From: Hyperoodon ampullatus
Lineage: Eukaryota > Chordata > Mammalia > Artiodactyla > Ziphiidae
Direction of reading: 5' to 3'
Assembly: GCA_949752795.1 (NCBI GenBank)
Contig: OX457064.1
Coordinates: 39,986,368-40,050,367 of the forward strand
DNA: 64,000 bases
Within the stretch, counting starts at the first letter, position 1. The number at the start of each line of letters is the position of its first letter. The translations under genes were made by a program, and so were the position numbers. Shown piece by piece: positions 25,788-38,337 of this stretch. The notes beneath the pieces were generated by a model. The model worked only from the letters and a program-made list of their open reading frames with translations. It was not told where the DNA came from and made no database searches.

Positions 25788-26110
25788 GGGCTTCTCTGGT
25801 GGCGCAGTGGTTGAGAATCTGCCTGCTAATGCAGGGGACACGGGTTCGAGCCCTGGTCTGGGAGGATCCCACATGCCATGGAGCAACTAGGCCCGTGAGC
25901 CACAACTACTGAGCCTGCATGTCTGGAGCCTGTGCTCCGCAACAAGAGAGGCCGCGACAGTGAGAGGCCCACACACCACGATGAAGAGTGGCCCTCACTT
26001 GCCACAACTAGAGAAAGCCCTCGCACAGAAATGAAGACCCAACACAGCAAAAATAAATAAATAAATTAATAAACTCCTACCCCCAACATCTTCTAAAAAA
26101 AAATAAAAAT
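25788..26110 (+). mobile_element. CHR SINE, long type with short-type body
   Basis: The first 190 bases match the short CHR copies closely (GGGCTTCTCTGGTGGCGCAG to GTGAGAGGCCCACACACC), but here the sequence does not end in an A tail. It continues for 130 bases through ATGAAGAGTGGCCC, CAACTAGAGAAAGCCC and a ATAAATAAATAAAT tail, as the long type does. It is flanked by a perfect 15-bp duplication, AAAAATCTTGTTTCT, at 25773-25787 and 26111-26125. It therefore looks like the structural link between the two types. Confidence 0.93.
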
Positions 26111-26125
26111 AAAAATCTTGTTTCT

Positions 26126-28740
26126 CACAAATTCTACTAACAACTGTGTCATCATGGATATCCTTGTAAGCATTTAAATATGAATATTCATCCTTTGTGC
26201 TCCACTGTGGTATGTGTGTGACAGTATTATACGTCACCTGGACCTCTGACCGTCACCTGGGATTAGAAAGAGGTTACATTGAGTGGCAGTAGATTGACTC
26301 TCACAGCACCCCTTCTCATGACAAGAAACCATGATCCCCATGAGATGTACGGAGTGAGAGAGTTTTGTACTTGGAAGTGTCAGGAAGTAGGGGGATCTAC
26401 CCTCAGGATATGCAGGTCAAAGTCTGAAGGAAAATATGTTAAAAAAAAAAAAAGAAGAGTAAAAATATGGGTAAAGTAAACATACAAAGAAATCACGTTA
26501 AAGGCACCCACTTTAGAAGGTATTTCACATGTACGCTCTCACAGAGTCAGCTTTTCAATGTCTGAAAATCTCAACTAAAATTATTCAGTGAAATGTTGGA
26601 GATTTTAGACAAGAGTTAAGAATATAGATGTGACTGAGATTCCATGAGAACATGTTGCTAAGAAGTTTGTTGGTATTAACCGTTTCTTACTATCTTCTGG
26701 AGGAATGTTTTTTCAACCCCAAATTAATTACTTGTGTACATTTTCTGAAAAATGCTTTCTCTCTATATATACAGTTTTACAATCACTGTAATTATTGGTT
26801 TTTACTTCTAATATTCTTACAAACCCCAGTAAATCATCACTGAGATTCAAGAATATTTCTTCAAGAAGGGTAATATACTGCTGAGTTCTATAAGCTACAG
26901 GAATGTTTATATGCCACCATGTAAAAATTATCACTTAGAAATTCTTTTATGGAGCTTGCATATATTAATTTATGAAATTTTGGCATATTTCCAAAATATT
27001 TTCTTTTGTACCTGCTACATGATCATTTAACTTAATGTTTGAGAGGACATGCTATTCTTTACCAAAACAGACTAAACATAGTCTCTAAAAAATATGAACT
27101 ATTTCTCTTGCCTAACAAATGATTTCTCCTGTATTTCTTAAATTATTTGTTCTCTTGGATAATTCACATTTCTGTGCTCCAATTGTACTTGTTTAGCAGT
27201 ATAGAGATTTACCTTCACATTTCGTTAATATTCACTTCATATCTTATTTCATAATTATTATTAATGGTTTGTTTTTGCTTAAACATTTCCTACTAACAAG
27301 ATTAGATGTATCAAATTTGTAAATTTTATTAATTTATAAACATATAAATTTTAGTTTAAAAGTGATTAGATAAGAACCAAGAATACATAATCTGTATTGT
27401 GTCATCCTCATTTCCTTGCTTTCTTGACCACTGGGGAGAATCTAGATTTGGTGCCTAAACGTGGATATGACCACACAGTGTCAGGTATGGGAACATCGAT
27501 TGCCATGGGAACTGATGTGGAAAAAAACTGTAATTTAAGTATATTAAGTATTCTACAAGTATATTAAGTATTCTTCAAGAAGATGATATAGGTCAACTAT
27601 ATGACTTTCCCCCTAAAATATCCATTTTTTAAACTAAGCTTTTCTTTTTAAACTAAGTGTTATCTGTCAAATATGGTTCTATGACCAATCACAAAATCAC
27701 CTATGATATTTTCTGGAGGTAATAAGAGGTATACCTTCTTTCTTCTCCCTTTCACTTCAATTTCTTTACCGTTTGCTCTGTTCTGCCACCAATTTCTGCA
27801 ACTGCTGATCTCATTTAAACATTTTTAAAAAAAATTAAGCTCCTAAGGCTCTAAAAAAAGAAGCTATCAGATACTAGAATCAAACTCTGGAAATAGACTG
27901 GAAAGGATTAGAATGTAGCAACTAGACCTGCCTTTTCAAGATAGGACACAGGCATCTGGGGCCAGGTCCCATTTTAGTTGCAAGGAATACAATGATGAAA
28001 AGGGCTCTCTGGCTTGAAGATTTTATGCATTCAGGGGACAAAATGACAAACTGTACTTTGACGGTACCTTCAAAATTCCTACAACTGATGATTTTCAACT
28101 TTTTTTTTAAAGTGGCACATATGATAGCTGATATTCAAATGCATTGCCCTGCTATGAGAATATACAGGCTTATGAATATTTCTATCCCACTAGTTACTAG
28201 TGGTAATTCCAAAGTAATGGTTATCATAGAGGCTACAACGGTTTGATGACTAGATATTCTGGAAGTCAGATGCCACTGGTCATCAGCACCCAGTGGCAAC
28301 TATTAGGACTGAACTCAAGTCTCTGGAGAAGCATGGTTAAAGCAAACGGAACCAAGTATTCTTGGATGAACTCAAGTATCAGGCCAGTATTGAAAGAATA
28401 AACCAAAACACTCCTGTACTAAAACTGATACAAAGGTCAAGGACTTGGTTTTAAACCTAACACAGAATCCTTGAATTTAGAAGTATAATTTACAGTCAAA
28501 AAAGATCTAGTGGCCTCAATGATTTGAAAACAAGTTATGGCTTAGAGTTCCTCTTAACTATTGGCAGGACTGGTTGACAACCTCAGGGACAACTGAGACT
28601 GTGAGAGGAGACAATATACCTAAAAACACCTGGCCCATTATCTGACAGTTGGTCAGTAAAGTTTCTATCTCCTTTTTAAATGCGCTAAGATCATCCTCAA
28701 CCATTCCAGGACAGGTATGCAAAGGAGTGATTTATATATA
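26126..28740. other. unique sequence, no gene recognised
   Basis: AT-rich unique DNA. Open frames at 26279-26479, 26652-26843 and 27992-28246 (60-85 codons) have no recognisable domain or splice context that I trust. A near-direct repeat, AAGTATATTAAGTATTCT, occurs twice at about 27536-27573. Confidence 0.55.
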
Positions 28741-28749
28741 TATATATAT

Positions 28750-29490
28750 TTTAACATCTTTATTGGAGTATAATTGCTTTACATTGTTGTGTTAGTTGCC
28801 GCTGTACAACAAAGTGAATCCATGCCACTCTCTCACTTTGTCCCAGCTTACCCTTCCCGCTCCCCATGTCCTCAAGTCCATTCTCTACATCTGCATCTTT
28901 ATTCCTGTCCTTCCCCTAGGTTCTTCAGAACCATTTTCTTTTTTTAGATTCCATATATATGTGTTAGCATATGAGCACATGGTATTTGTTTTTCTCTTTC
29001 TGACTTACTTCACTCTGTTTGACAGACTCTAGGTCCATCCACCTCACTACAAATAACTCAATTTCATTTCTTCTTATGGCTGAGTAATAATCCATTGTAT
29101 ATATGTGCCACATCTTCTTTATCCACTCATCTGTCAATGGACACTTAGGTTGCTTCCATGTCCTGGCTATTGTAAATAGTGCTGCAATGAACATTGTGGT
29201 ACATGACTCCTTTTTTTTTTTTTTTTAAGCCTCTTGCCACTACTTGGTTCTGAGCTACATTTTCTCTTATTTTACATGACTCTTTTTGAATTGTGTTTTT
29301 CTCAGGGTATATGTCCAGTAGTGCGATTGCTGGGTCAGACGGTAGTTCTATTTTTAGTTTTTTGAGGAACCTCCGTACTGTTCTCCATAGTGGCTGTATC
29401 AATTTACATTCCCACCAACAATGCAAGTGGGTTCCCTTTTCTCCACACCCCCTCCAGCATTTATTGTTTATAATTCTCTCATACATCCAG
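28750..29490 (-). mobile_element. antisense L1 3' end, interrupted
   Basis: On the minus strand this is the last part of ORF2 and the 3' UTR of an L1 closely related to the copies at 47.9-48.7 kb and 52.9-53.6 kb. The 3' end starts on the plus strand at TTTTAACATCTTTATTGGAG. It is 5'-truncated near 29490 and interrupted at 29210-29272 by a small retro-insert. I see no certain target-site duplication because the 3' flank is a TA repeat. Confidence 0.88.
29210..29272 (-). mobile_element. 63-bp retro-insert nested in L1
   Basis: The L1 reading is broken here by a T16 run (29211-29226) and 46 bases of unrelated sequence, after which the L1 resumes exactly. The L1 word TACATGACTC is present on both sides, at 29200-29209 and 29273-29282, as a 10-bp target-site duplication. 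On the minus strand the insert reads as 46 bases ending GGCAAGAGGCTT followed by an A tail. It is thus a tiny 5'-truncated retrocopy of an unknown transcript. Confidence 0.85.
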
Positions 29491-32400
29491 AGAAATTTAA
29501 CCCACAGAGGATTATAAAAATGCAGTCTATATCATGCTTCATCCTGTGCCAGAGCAACAGTTAGCAATCGCATCAGCCCCCTCTGAAAATAAATTTCCCT
29601 CTTATTCACCAATATATTGAAGAAGAAATTAAGAGACCTTAATGTTATTAAGCCAAGGAATTGGTTTTAACAATATCAATTGTAGGTGACACTTAAAATA
29701 TTTGAGAAATTCTTTCCACCCCATTCCTTTTGTAGAACTACACATTATGGGAATGAAGGAAAACAAGGACCCCTTCAACTCAAAGCTCTACAAGGGAAGC
29801 CATCATATCACAAAACTGAATCATGGTGCAAGGAGGTCATCTGCACACCTCTCTTCTCTACTGAATTTCAAACATTTGGCACAAAGAAATATCCAGCCAG
29901 CATCATCCGACTCCCCATGAACTGTCAGTAAGATAAGGCTAAAAGGTTTCAACCACTGATTTTTTTCCTCAGAAAGAATACCATTTAAGCTTTATGTCTC
30001 ATAGTTTACATTCAACATATAAGCATCTGAATATCACTCTTGTATTATGTGTATATTTGAATAACTCCTTATATTGACATACTTTCAAGAAAATTTTCTT
30101 TAGAAATCTGAACAAGATGTTCAAGAACGCAAAACTGGTTTTTAGTAAACCAAGTTGAACTTAAAAGTGATGCTGTGAAGAAAAGAACAACAAAATGTTT
30201 CCTAGTGGTTATGTATGATTGTTTTATTAGGTTTGATAAGACTAAACAGTCCAAAGATTTGACAGTCCTGACACCTGGCATATGAAAGATGGAATTCCTG
30301 AATGGAAATTATTCTTATTGAACTTTTCTGAAGACTTTGGCTGGAAAGATGTATCTTTTCCAAAGCCAGTACAGTCTCGGCGCTCCTTCAACTGGCTGAA
30401 AAATGAGGTACGGAATTCTTTGCTTAATGGGAAATCTACTGCTGTTTTAATACATATTTTTAGGAATTTAAAAAAAAAATTCTGTCATCACTTTTCCTTT
30501 GTAGAAATAAATATGACACCATATGGGAAAAAATGTTAAAGCTCCATATGTATAGAGTAATGGTCTGAATTTAAAGATGAACTAATGCTAACCTCCATTT
30601 AATGATTAGAAAATATTGAAAACAAATACCCATGCAAGTTTATATGCTTCACAGTTGCTATGCACAACACCAAGATGATATGGCTACTCTGTACTTGGCT
30701 GTGTTTAGGTAAAATCAGAGGTGTTTATAATAATAAGATATTTTTATGTGGCTACATTATTTATCTTACTGGTTCTACTTTGTGATGCACAACAGACCCA
30801 TTATTGTACTTCAGCTCAGATATTTATATACAATACAGTTCAAAGAACTGATTCTCATTCTTCTACCTACTGCTTAAAAAATGTAGGACAGCAAACTAAA
30901 TAAAAAGAGGTCATAAATCACAATAGTACAGATGTTGAAAAGGGAAAGTGCTTTTTTGGTCTGTCAATGTGTCACATGAATTTTTAAGTTATGAAATCCA
31001 TAAAAAATAGTTTCATGACTGAAAACAAAAAAAGGAGGGTATGGATTAATTGAACAAAGAAATAAAGGATTCTTTAGAACTGATTCAGAGCCTAGTGGAG
31101 GGAGCTATCCACTCTGAAAGGTCTAAGACACAAAAGAATTCTGTGATTTGGCTACCACCTCTACTCAGCCCCAGGCTCAACAGTAGGAGTCAATATGGGG
31201 TCCCTAACTGGGATAGGGAGCCAATGGGTATTCTTATACATTTGCCTCTTTAACCTATTTGAATATGTTCCATATGAGTCTAATGTGTTAGTAGGTGATG
31301 GACCGGGATTCATGAGTCCAGAAACATAAGCCAAGTGAGATTCTATCTCAGATATGATTAACATCTACTATTGAAACACTTCAGATGGCAGAGAACCTCC
31401 TTCTTTCTGAGATATCCCATCTTACTTTTGATCAAACATGATCTCCCTTTACCTTTTGCTCATTTTCCTCTGGCATCTAAAGAAATATCTATCCCTTGTT
31501 CTACATGGTAGTTTCAAACATGTGAAGATAGTACTCACGTCCCTCAGCTTACATGTCCAACTGAATATTGTTCTCCAGAGAAAACATTCTCAGCTCTTTC
31601 AGTCATTTTTAAAATGTTAACTGGTGTCATGTTTCTCTTCTTAATTGCACATTGTTAAGTGAGTTATTGTTCATCCCAATACATTTAAAAATGTGTCATT
31701 CAGCACACCCCAAACACACTCCTGTTGCTGTAGAGAATAGGAACACCATCACTCCCTTATTTTCTGATCACAGGTAATGTATCATACCTTGTACAGCATT
31801 TACAATGAACCACTTTTCTCCCACACTGCCAGTTTCATTCATCAACTGAATTACTTCCGTACCATTAATGAGCTAAGTCTCACTCCATTTACGCGCATGC
31901 ACACACACACACACGGAAATTCTATGACCAACTAAAACAATGAGGCTTAAGAAAAATAATTTTGAATTGAACTAAATGAATGTTCATTGTATTTGAGGGA
32001 GATAAGTGGCATTGTTAGTTATTCATTTGGCAGTTTAAATATTTCTTGCCCTTCCCTTGCAATAATTTATGTGTAGACAGCAAAGCAATACCCTCATCTA
32101 TAGGCGAGTTCCTTATCCACATGAGCTTTTTACTTGATATTTTACCGGATGTCTCAAATAATTGACATCACTGTCATTTTTTACATACTTCTCTATTCCA
32201 ATATTTGGTGTAATTTCAAACTTCTATTAAGATTCAGGTATCAAGCTTCAGCTCTGGGATCCCAGGCAAGTATTTCAGGTTGGTGCTTGTCTTTCTCTTT
32301 TGTTAACTGAAAAATAAATGGCTCCTCTTTTGAGATTATTCATTGCATTATTTATACTTCTGCACATAACTGAGGCCCAGGTACACTCATCATTTTACAA

Positions 32401-33353
32401 AAACTAGAGAAAGAAGAGGAAAGGAAACTTAGAGATGAATGATCTTAGCTCTCACCTGTCACAGTATCTGTGGGAATAACCACAGGTTGTTGACTGTGAT
32501 TACTGGTTTTGTTATATTTGCCCTCCATAAAAGTTTTAAATTTCCTTTTGAACGCTCATCGTATGTCCAAGGAATGTTTCAACAGCACTAAAGATGTCTC
32601 ACTCATTGCAGAGATTATCAGAGCTTTCAAGTGCATTGGATATTTGGCTAGCAAAATTTTAAAGTGTATACTTTTATCCTTTACTATTGGGAAATTATAT
32701 AATAAATACGTATTATTTCTCAGTAGTTACTGATCTGTGCAGTTATGTGAAACTCTTGCTTTCATTTTTATTATTCTTATAGTGGGACCAGTTGATGAGA
32801 AAAATATAAGACTGGTCTTTGCATCTTATTTACCCACTCCACTATAAGAACAGAGGATTTAAAAGCCAATTTAAATTGAGGGGAAAACGTGTGTATTTTT
32901 TGAGAAAGCAACAAGGAGGAAAACAGAGCAGCAAGAGTAGAAAGTCTGAGAATGTGCCCCCAACTGAAGAAGCTACGGTGTTAGCAGGTCATGCTACCAT
33001 GACAGGATGCTGGAATGAGACTCATGTTGACTCAGTTTCAAATATGTTCCAGTAAGAGAGACTGAGGTAGCAGGATGGACATAAGACACATCTTTACATG
33101 CAATGCATATTCATAAAATATCTGAGTTCCAGTGTCGCCACTCCAAGAACTCTCAGCAGATGATGTTATTCAAGAGATTTCTGAGAATAATACCTGTGCA
33201 GAAGATGGTGCTGTGAGCTCTGTAACCAACCTGGGCACCCTCCACCAAAGGCACATGGCTCTGTACCACTTCCTAAAGCCTGGTGAGAAGGACTTTCACA
33301 AGAAGACTTGGAGAGCTAAAATATGTGTCTCTGCAGTTGTGGGGGGTCACATC
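29491..33353. other. mostly unique sequence, possible lost exons
   Basis: No gene can be confirmed. An open frame from about 30243 to 30409 ends at GAG/GTACGG, which resembles a splice donor, and has a mixed, protein-like composition; it is listed as a candidate only. A second open frame at 33132-33368 runs into a SINE. A CA run lies at 31901-31916. Confidence 0.45.
30243..30409 (+). other. candidate exon, unrecognised
   Basis: The frame containing the ATG at 30282 is open from just after a TAA near 30240 to at least 30539. Up to AAAAATGAG/GTACGG at about 30409 it has a protein-like mix of residues (several W, F, P, D and R), while downstream it becomes lysine-rich and low in complexity. GTACGG is an acceptable donor. 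Upstream, TTTTATTAG and CTAAACAG are possible but weak acceptors. I recognise no family. It may be an exon of an unmapped gene, a lost exon or chance. Confidence 0.2.
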
Positions 33354-33368
33354 GAAAGCACTAGTGGG

Positions 33369-33577
33369 GGGCTTCCCTGGTGGCGCAGTGGTTGCAAGTC
33401 CGCCTGCCGATGCAGGGGAAACGAGTTCGTGCCCCGGTCTGGGAGGATCCCACATGCCGCGGAGCGGCTGGGCCCGTGAGCCATGGCTGCTGAGCCTGTG
33501 CGTCCGGAGCCTGTGCTCCACGACGGGAGAGGCCACAGCAGTGAGAGGCCCACATACCGCAAAAAAAAAAAAAAAAA
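33369..33577 (+). mobile_element. CHR SINE, short type
   Basis: Full-length 192-bp body (GGGCTTCCCTGGTGGCGCAG to CACATACCGC) plus A17. It is flanked by a perfect 15-bp duplication, GAAAGCACTAGTGGG, at 33354-33368 and 33578-33592. The intact duplication and pure A tail mark it as young. Confidence 0.97.
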
Positions 33578-33592
33578 GAAAGCACTAGTGGG

Positions 33593-36354
33593 CAGAAGAA
33601 GTGCCAACTAGTTGCTTGGTGACAAGCCAGCAGAATGCTGCAGCACTGCAGAGTCTGTCAGGGCAAAGCATGTGAGAGCATGTTCTGCAGATCAGAATGG
33701 GCCATGTGAGCTGGCATGAGGTCACCTAAGATCATGCTAAGAATGGTGATTAGAAGACTGAGGAGACCTCAGCTGAGAGAGACTTGATACGGTGTATCAC
33801 AGCGGGTATCACAGGGTGTGTCACAGGATGCTGAAGAAGAATACAAAGTATCTGCTCGGAATAGACATTGGCATGGGGCTCTAGAATAGAGGTTTCCACA
33901 GGTGAGGGTTCCTGAAGTGACTGAAAGTGCATCACAAGAGAAAGTCTAGTTTAACTATGGGCCAAGGCCAGGAGTACAGCTGACTTACAATATCTGACTC
34001 TGCCTTGCGATCTCTTTTGCAGGCTCTAGCCTAAGGCTGATCTAGGCTAGAGAAGAGATTTTTGCTTCATCCAGTTAAGAGGTTAATTAGAATCTTGGTC
34101 TGGACATGCTAATAACTGAAATAAGACAGTGTTTGTGACAAAGTGACCAATTACATAAAGAATGAGCAGAAAATAAAGGGACATTGATTTCATCCAAGTT
34201 TTCATTCACGAATAGGGAAGAATTCTACCAATGAATAAGACTTAATGGGGCTGCAGGAAACAAAAAGAAAGTTGCATTTTGATCAGTTACAATGCATGAT
34301 TCTTGCTACTCTGGAGGGGGTAGCAAGGCATCAGAAGATAGGAGCTTCAGGACATCCCTAGGAGAACAGATGGTGGACTTTGAAGCTGTAAATTTAGGCA
34401 AAATGCTCTCTCCTCAGCCTGGTAAAAAAACCAGTGGTGCCTCCCACCCTCAGGAGACCAGTCTCACTTGACTGATATGCACAAATAGAAAATGAAATTC
34501 AAAAAAACAAGAGGCCCTCTTTAAATGTTCTGGATTTTATACAATTTGGGGGACCTGAGGATCTGCAATATGAGAGACTGAATCTCTCACCAGTGACTGA
34601 GAGTCAATTTTATTTTTATTCAGAAATATGTTTTGATGCCTAAATGTTGTGGTTTTATTTGAAAAACATAATACTTGCTTTATTCCAAAAAGTTTGTGGA
34701 ATAGAAGGAAATGTATGGCAGTAGTGGAATCAGGACACGTAGTAGGTGAAAAGGTAATTGGAAGGGCATCTGTCAGTAGTGGGTGAGTATTGAGTCAGTA
34801 ATATCTATAGACAATTCACAAACAGCCTGGAATTTCTGTGCGTCACTGTTATCTCTGCAGCTCCTAGGACTTATTTCACTGTCTGCTGTGTAGCTGTATA
34901 TAGCACAAACACTCTAAGAGCATTTTAGAAGACTTCTAATCTTGCTTCCCTTTCCTTCCTGGCAAGTCCTGTGTTTTTTGTTGTTCTTTTGTTTTGTTTT
35001 TTGTTTTTTAATCCTTAATAGGCAGAAGTTTTGCGCCTCTGGAAATATACTGCAATTTTATGGCTCTTCCTGATGAGTGAATTTTTCAGCAACCATATGG
35101 TATGGCTGGCTCTGACTCTACTGAACTCTAATAATGTTCAGAGTCTGTGGAGCAGCTTGTTCATTCCAATCTTTTGTAAGCCTTGCTATATTGATTGCGG
35201 TCTTTGATAAAGCAAGTTGTTGAGTTTTCGGTCTCTGCCAGAAGTTTTAAATAAGACAGTTTGAAAGTCAGCTTTGGTTGAGCTTTATTTTACAAAACTT
35301 GCTTTATCCTATGCCATAGGCATGATAAATTTATGGCGTAACTTTTCATTTTCTTTTTGATTATTTCAGAAAATATTTGCTTCTCAAGCCCTTACACATG
35401 AACTGCTTGAGTCTCCCGAGATAGTCTTAATGTCCCTTCTCATGTTATACATATCAGAGTATTCTCCTTCTGCCATAAGTTCAGCGTTTACACTTACTGA
35501 AATTCTTTGAAATGTGCTTATGTTTGCAATTATTTCAGCATTTAAAGTAGTAAAATATTACATAGTGTCACGAGTTGGTTTTCAAAAGAAGAGCTCTTTT
35601 ATTTTTTATCCATACAATGATCATTTAATTAATATCTATTATATGCCTACCATAGTACCTTCCCTGAAGAAATTTAATGTCTAGAATGAGATACTACTAC
35701 TACTATTGGTAATAATAATAATAAATATAGGTAAAATTTGTTGAGTGGTTCCTACTTGCCAGGTGCCATTGTAGAATTTTATATGTCAGATATGAATTGA
35801 TTCTCATACATACACATGGATACTATTATTCATTTCTTTTAACATTAAAGGAAAATGACATGGACAAATTAATTCTCTTGCCTCACACAGATAATAAATG
35901 TCACACAGATAGTACATGATGAATTCAAATTTAGGCATCTTGATTCTCTTGAATTATCCTATCTTTCTCGATAGAAAAGAATGATTAAAATATTTCTGGT
36001 GAGAGGGAGTTCAGCTCCTGAAAGGTCTAGGAGTCTTATAAATGAAATAGGGATTTACCTAAGGGACAGTATAGATCACTGAGCAGATGTAAGTGAGGCA
36101 CTGACCTAATTAGGTGTGATTTCAGAAAGCTCTGTGATGAACTGAAGAAAAGGTGAGAAATAGTCAAGTATTATTCCTAAATTCCTAAATTTCTGATTTG
36201 TGTTGCTGGGTGAATGGAGTATATATATAAGGAGAGTGGAGGAGGAGCGAGTGAGAAAGAAAACAAACTTGGGTTTGGAAAAGTAGAATTTGACAATCAT
36301 ATAGAGATTAGCACCAGAGATATGGATGGAATAAATGAGGCCAAGGAACTGAAT
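33593..36354. other. unique sequence with a MIR-like piece
   Basis: At about 35722-35960 the order GTTGAGTGGTTCCTACTTGCCAG, a GATTCTCAT..A.AC middle and TTGCC.CACAGATAATAAATG matches a decayed MIR SINE in plus orientation. A TACTAC/AATAATAAT microsatellite is at about 35691-35725. No gene recognised. Confidence 0.55.
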
Positions 36355-36367
36355 GGGATTATCTTTT

Positions 36368-36578
36368 TTTTTTTTTTTTTTTTTTTGTGGTACACGGGCC
36401 TCTCACTGTTATGGCCTCTCCCGTTGCAGAGCACAGGCTCCGGACATGCAAGCTCAGCGGCCATGGCTCACAGGCCCAGCCGCTCCATGGCATGTGGGGT
36501 CTTCCCGGACCGGGGCACGAACCCGTGTCCCCTGCATCGGCAGTCGGACTCTCAACCACTGTGCCACCAGGGAAGCCC
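36368..36578 (-). mobile_element. CHR SINE, short type, antisense
   Basis: The reverse complement starts GGGCTTCCCTGGTGGCACAG. The A tail appears as a T run of 23 at 36364-36386 followed by GTGGTACACGGGCC. A perfect 13-bp duplication, GGGATTATCTTTT, lies at 36355-36367 and 36579-36591. The insertion splits a purine-rich old repeat-like sequence whose two halves continue on both sides. Confidence 0.96.
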
Positions 36579-36591
36579 GGGATTATCTTTT

Positions 36592-37552
36592 GAGCATCAT
36601 AAAATACGGAGAGAAGAGAGCCAACGACTCAGGAAAATTCCAATAGTTATGGGAGTCCCAGAAGACAAGGAGTTAATAAAGTTGCCTGACAATAATTTTG
36701 AACAGTGGTGAAAGGAATACAAAGCTAGCTGGTATCACAAAAGCCAAGAAAGAGGGCATTTCAGGAGACAGGACGAGTGTCATACATTCTTAAGAAAGGC
36801 TTTGTAATCTGATGATCGAAAACAATTCTGTTGGATTTATTAACAATGAGATTGTTGGCAATCTTGGTATGAGTAATTTCAGTGGAATGATGGAGTCCCC
36901 AAAGGAAGCTGAAGTTGATGGGGAAAAACTAGAAGGTGAAGGAGCAAACACAGCAAAAACAACAACTCTTCAAGAAGCTCATCTGTGAAGGGCAAGGGGC
37001 AAGAATTAGTGCTGGCCGAACGATTAGGGCTGATAAGCTTAGACAAAAAGTACTCCTAATGATTTGGGCACTAAAAGAGTAGACTTAGATACAGGCATGG
37101 GTGTTTTGTTTTGCAAAAATGAACCTCGTGTCAAGAAGTTCAAGTCGTCTGCAATGATACAGCCAGTTAGAAGGTGGAGGTGCTTAAGGAGCTTAGAGAA
37201 GGCTGAACTAGCTCTTCAGGGGAAAAGGAAAGCAGCTGATTAGGGGAATCTAAAAGGATCAGGAAACAGTGTTGAGGAACAAGTAGAGGCTACAGCTCAT
37301 GGCATGATCTGGGAGCTGGTACTATTTTCTCCAGAATTCAGACTCCTGCGCAAGGCAGACAACTATATTCATTCATGTTTGGTGTTTTTCTATACTGGTA
37401 ACTGAAGAATTCATTAGAGGAAGGTCAATGTATTACTAACAGAGGAGGTGAAACAATAGATCATTTTATCTAGTTTGAGTAGCAGCAGAAAGAACTATTT
37501 AATAAGTACAAATTACGTACTACGTATAAGGGGATACAGGGGTGAACAAAAT
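36592..37552. other. old repeat-like, purine-rich sequence
   Basis: The stretch from about 36060 to 37300, apart from the SINE, is AG-rich with many AAGG and GAAG words and reads like a decayed interspersed repeat similar in style to 49860-50530. I cannot name the family. No gene recognised. Confidence 0.4.
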
Positions 37553-37563
37553 ACTTACATATG

Positions 37564-37749
37564 GGGCTTCCCTGGTGGCGCAGTGGTTGAGAGTCCGCCT
37601 GCCGATGCAGGGGACACGGGTTTGTGCCCCGGTCTGGGAGGATCCCACATGCCGCGGAGCGGCTGGGCCCGTGAGCCATGGCCGCTGAGCCTGCGCATCG
37701 GAGCCTGTGCTCCACAACGGGAGAGGCCACAACGGTGAGAGGCCCGCGT

Positions 37750-37793
<44 letters not shown>

Positions 37794-37794
37794 A
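37564..37794 (+). mobile_element. CHR SINE, short type, with 38-A tail
   Basis: Body GGGCTTCCCTGGTGGCGCAG to CGCGTACAGC, with an uninterrupted run of 38 A at 37755-37792. The direct repeat ACTTACATATG (with one mismatch upstream of it) flanks it at 37553-37563 and 37795-37805. A CG to C deletion near 37697 distinguishes it from other copies. The very long pure tail suggests a recent insertion. Confidence 0.96.
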
Positions 37795-38136
37795 ACTTAC
37801 ATATGTGTCCTGCCCTCAATCATGTTGGTAGTTGAGAGAGAAACAAATGAATAATCATATAAATGTATAATTACCAATAATATTAATTGCTCTGAAAGAA
37901 AGTTAAGATATACGGTGAGAGGCTAAGAGGGTGGAATGCTTTAGATTGCATGTCCTGGAAACATTTAGAATGGTAGCTTCACAAAGAAGATTTATCGTGG
38001 AGTGTTCTCAGGACACTCGTGAAGGCATCGAGGAAGCAGGACTGGGTTGAGGGAGAAGTTGGGCCACAATGCACCTGAGGTCTCAGCTGATCCTATGGAA
38101 GTCTGGCTGCTGGGACGGCCCTTCAAAGCTATCCCA

Positions 38137-38337
38137 GGGCTTCCCTGTGGCGCAGTGGTTGGGAGTCCACCTGCCGATGCAGGGGACACGGGTTCGTGCC
38201 CTGGTCCGGGAAGATCCCACATGCCGCGGAGCGGCTGGGCCCGTGAGCCATGGCCGCTGAGCCTGCACGTCCAGAGCCTGTGCTCCGCAACGGGAGGGGC
38301 CACAACAGTGAGAGGCCCACGTACCGCAAAAAAAAAA
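38137..38337 (+). mobile_element. CHR SINE, short type
   Basis: Body GGGCTTCCCTGTGGCGCAGT (one base deleted from CTGGTGG) to CACGTACCGC plus an A tail. A perfect 12-bp duplication, AAAGCTATCCCA, flanks it at 38125-38136 and 38338-38349. Confidence 0.97.

Noticed and set aside
37470..37819. open frames on both strands with words like PADAGDTGSCPG and FPCIGRRTLNHCATREAP
   Set aside because: These translations recur at every CHR SINE in the window and are simply the SINE read in different frames.
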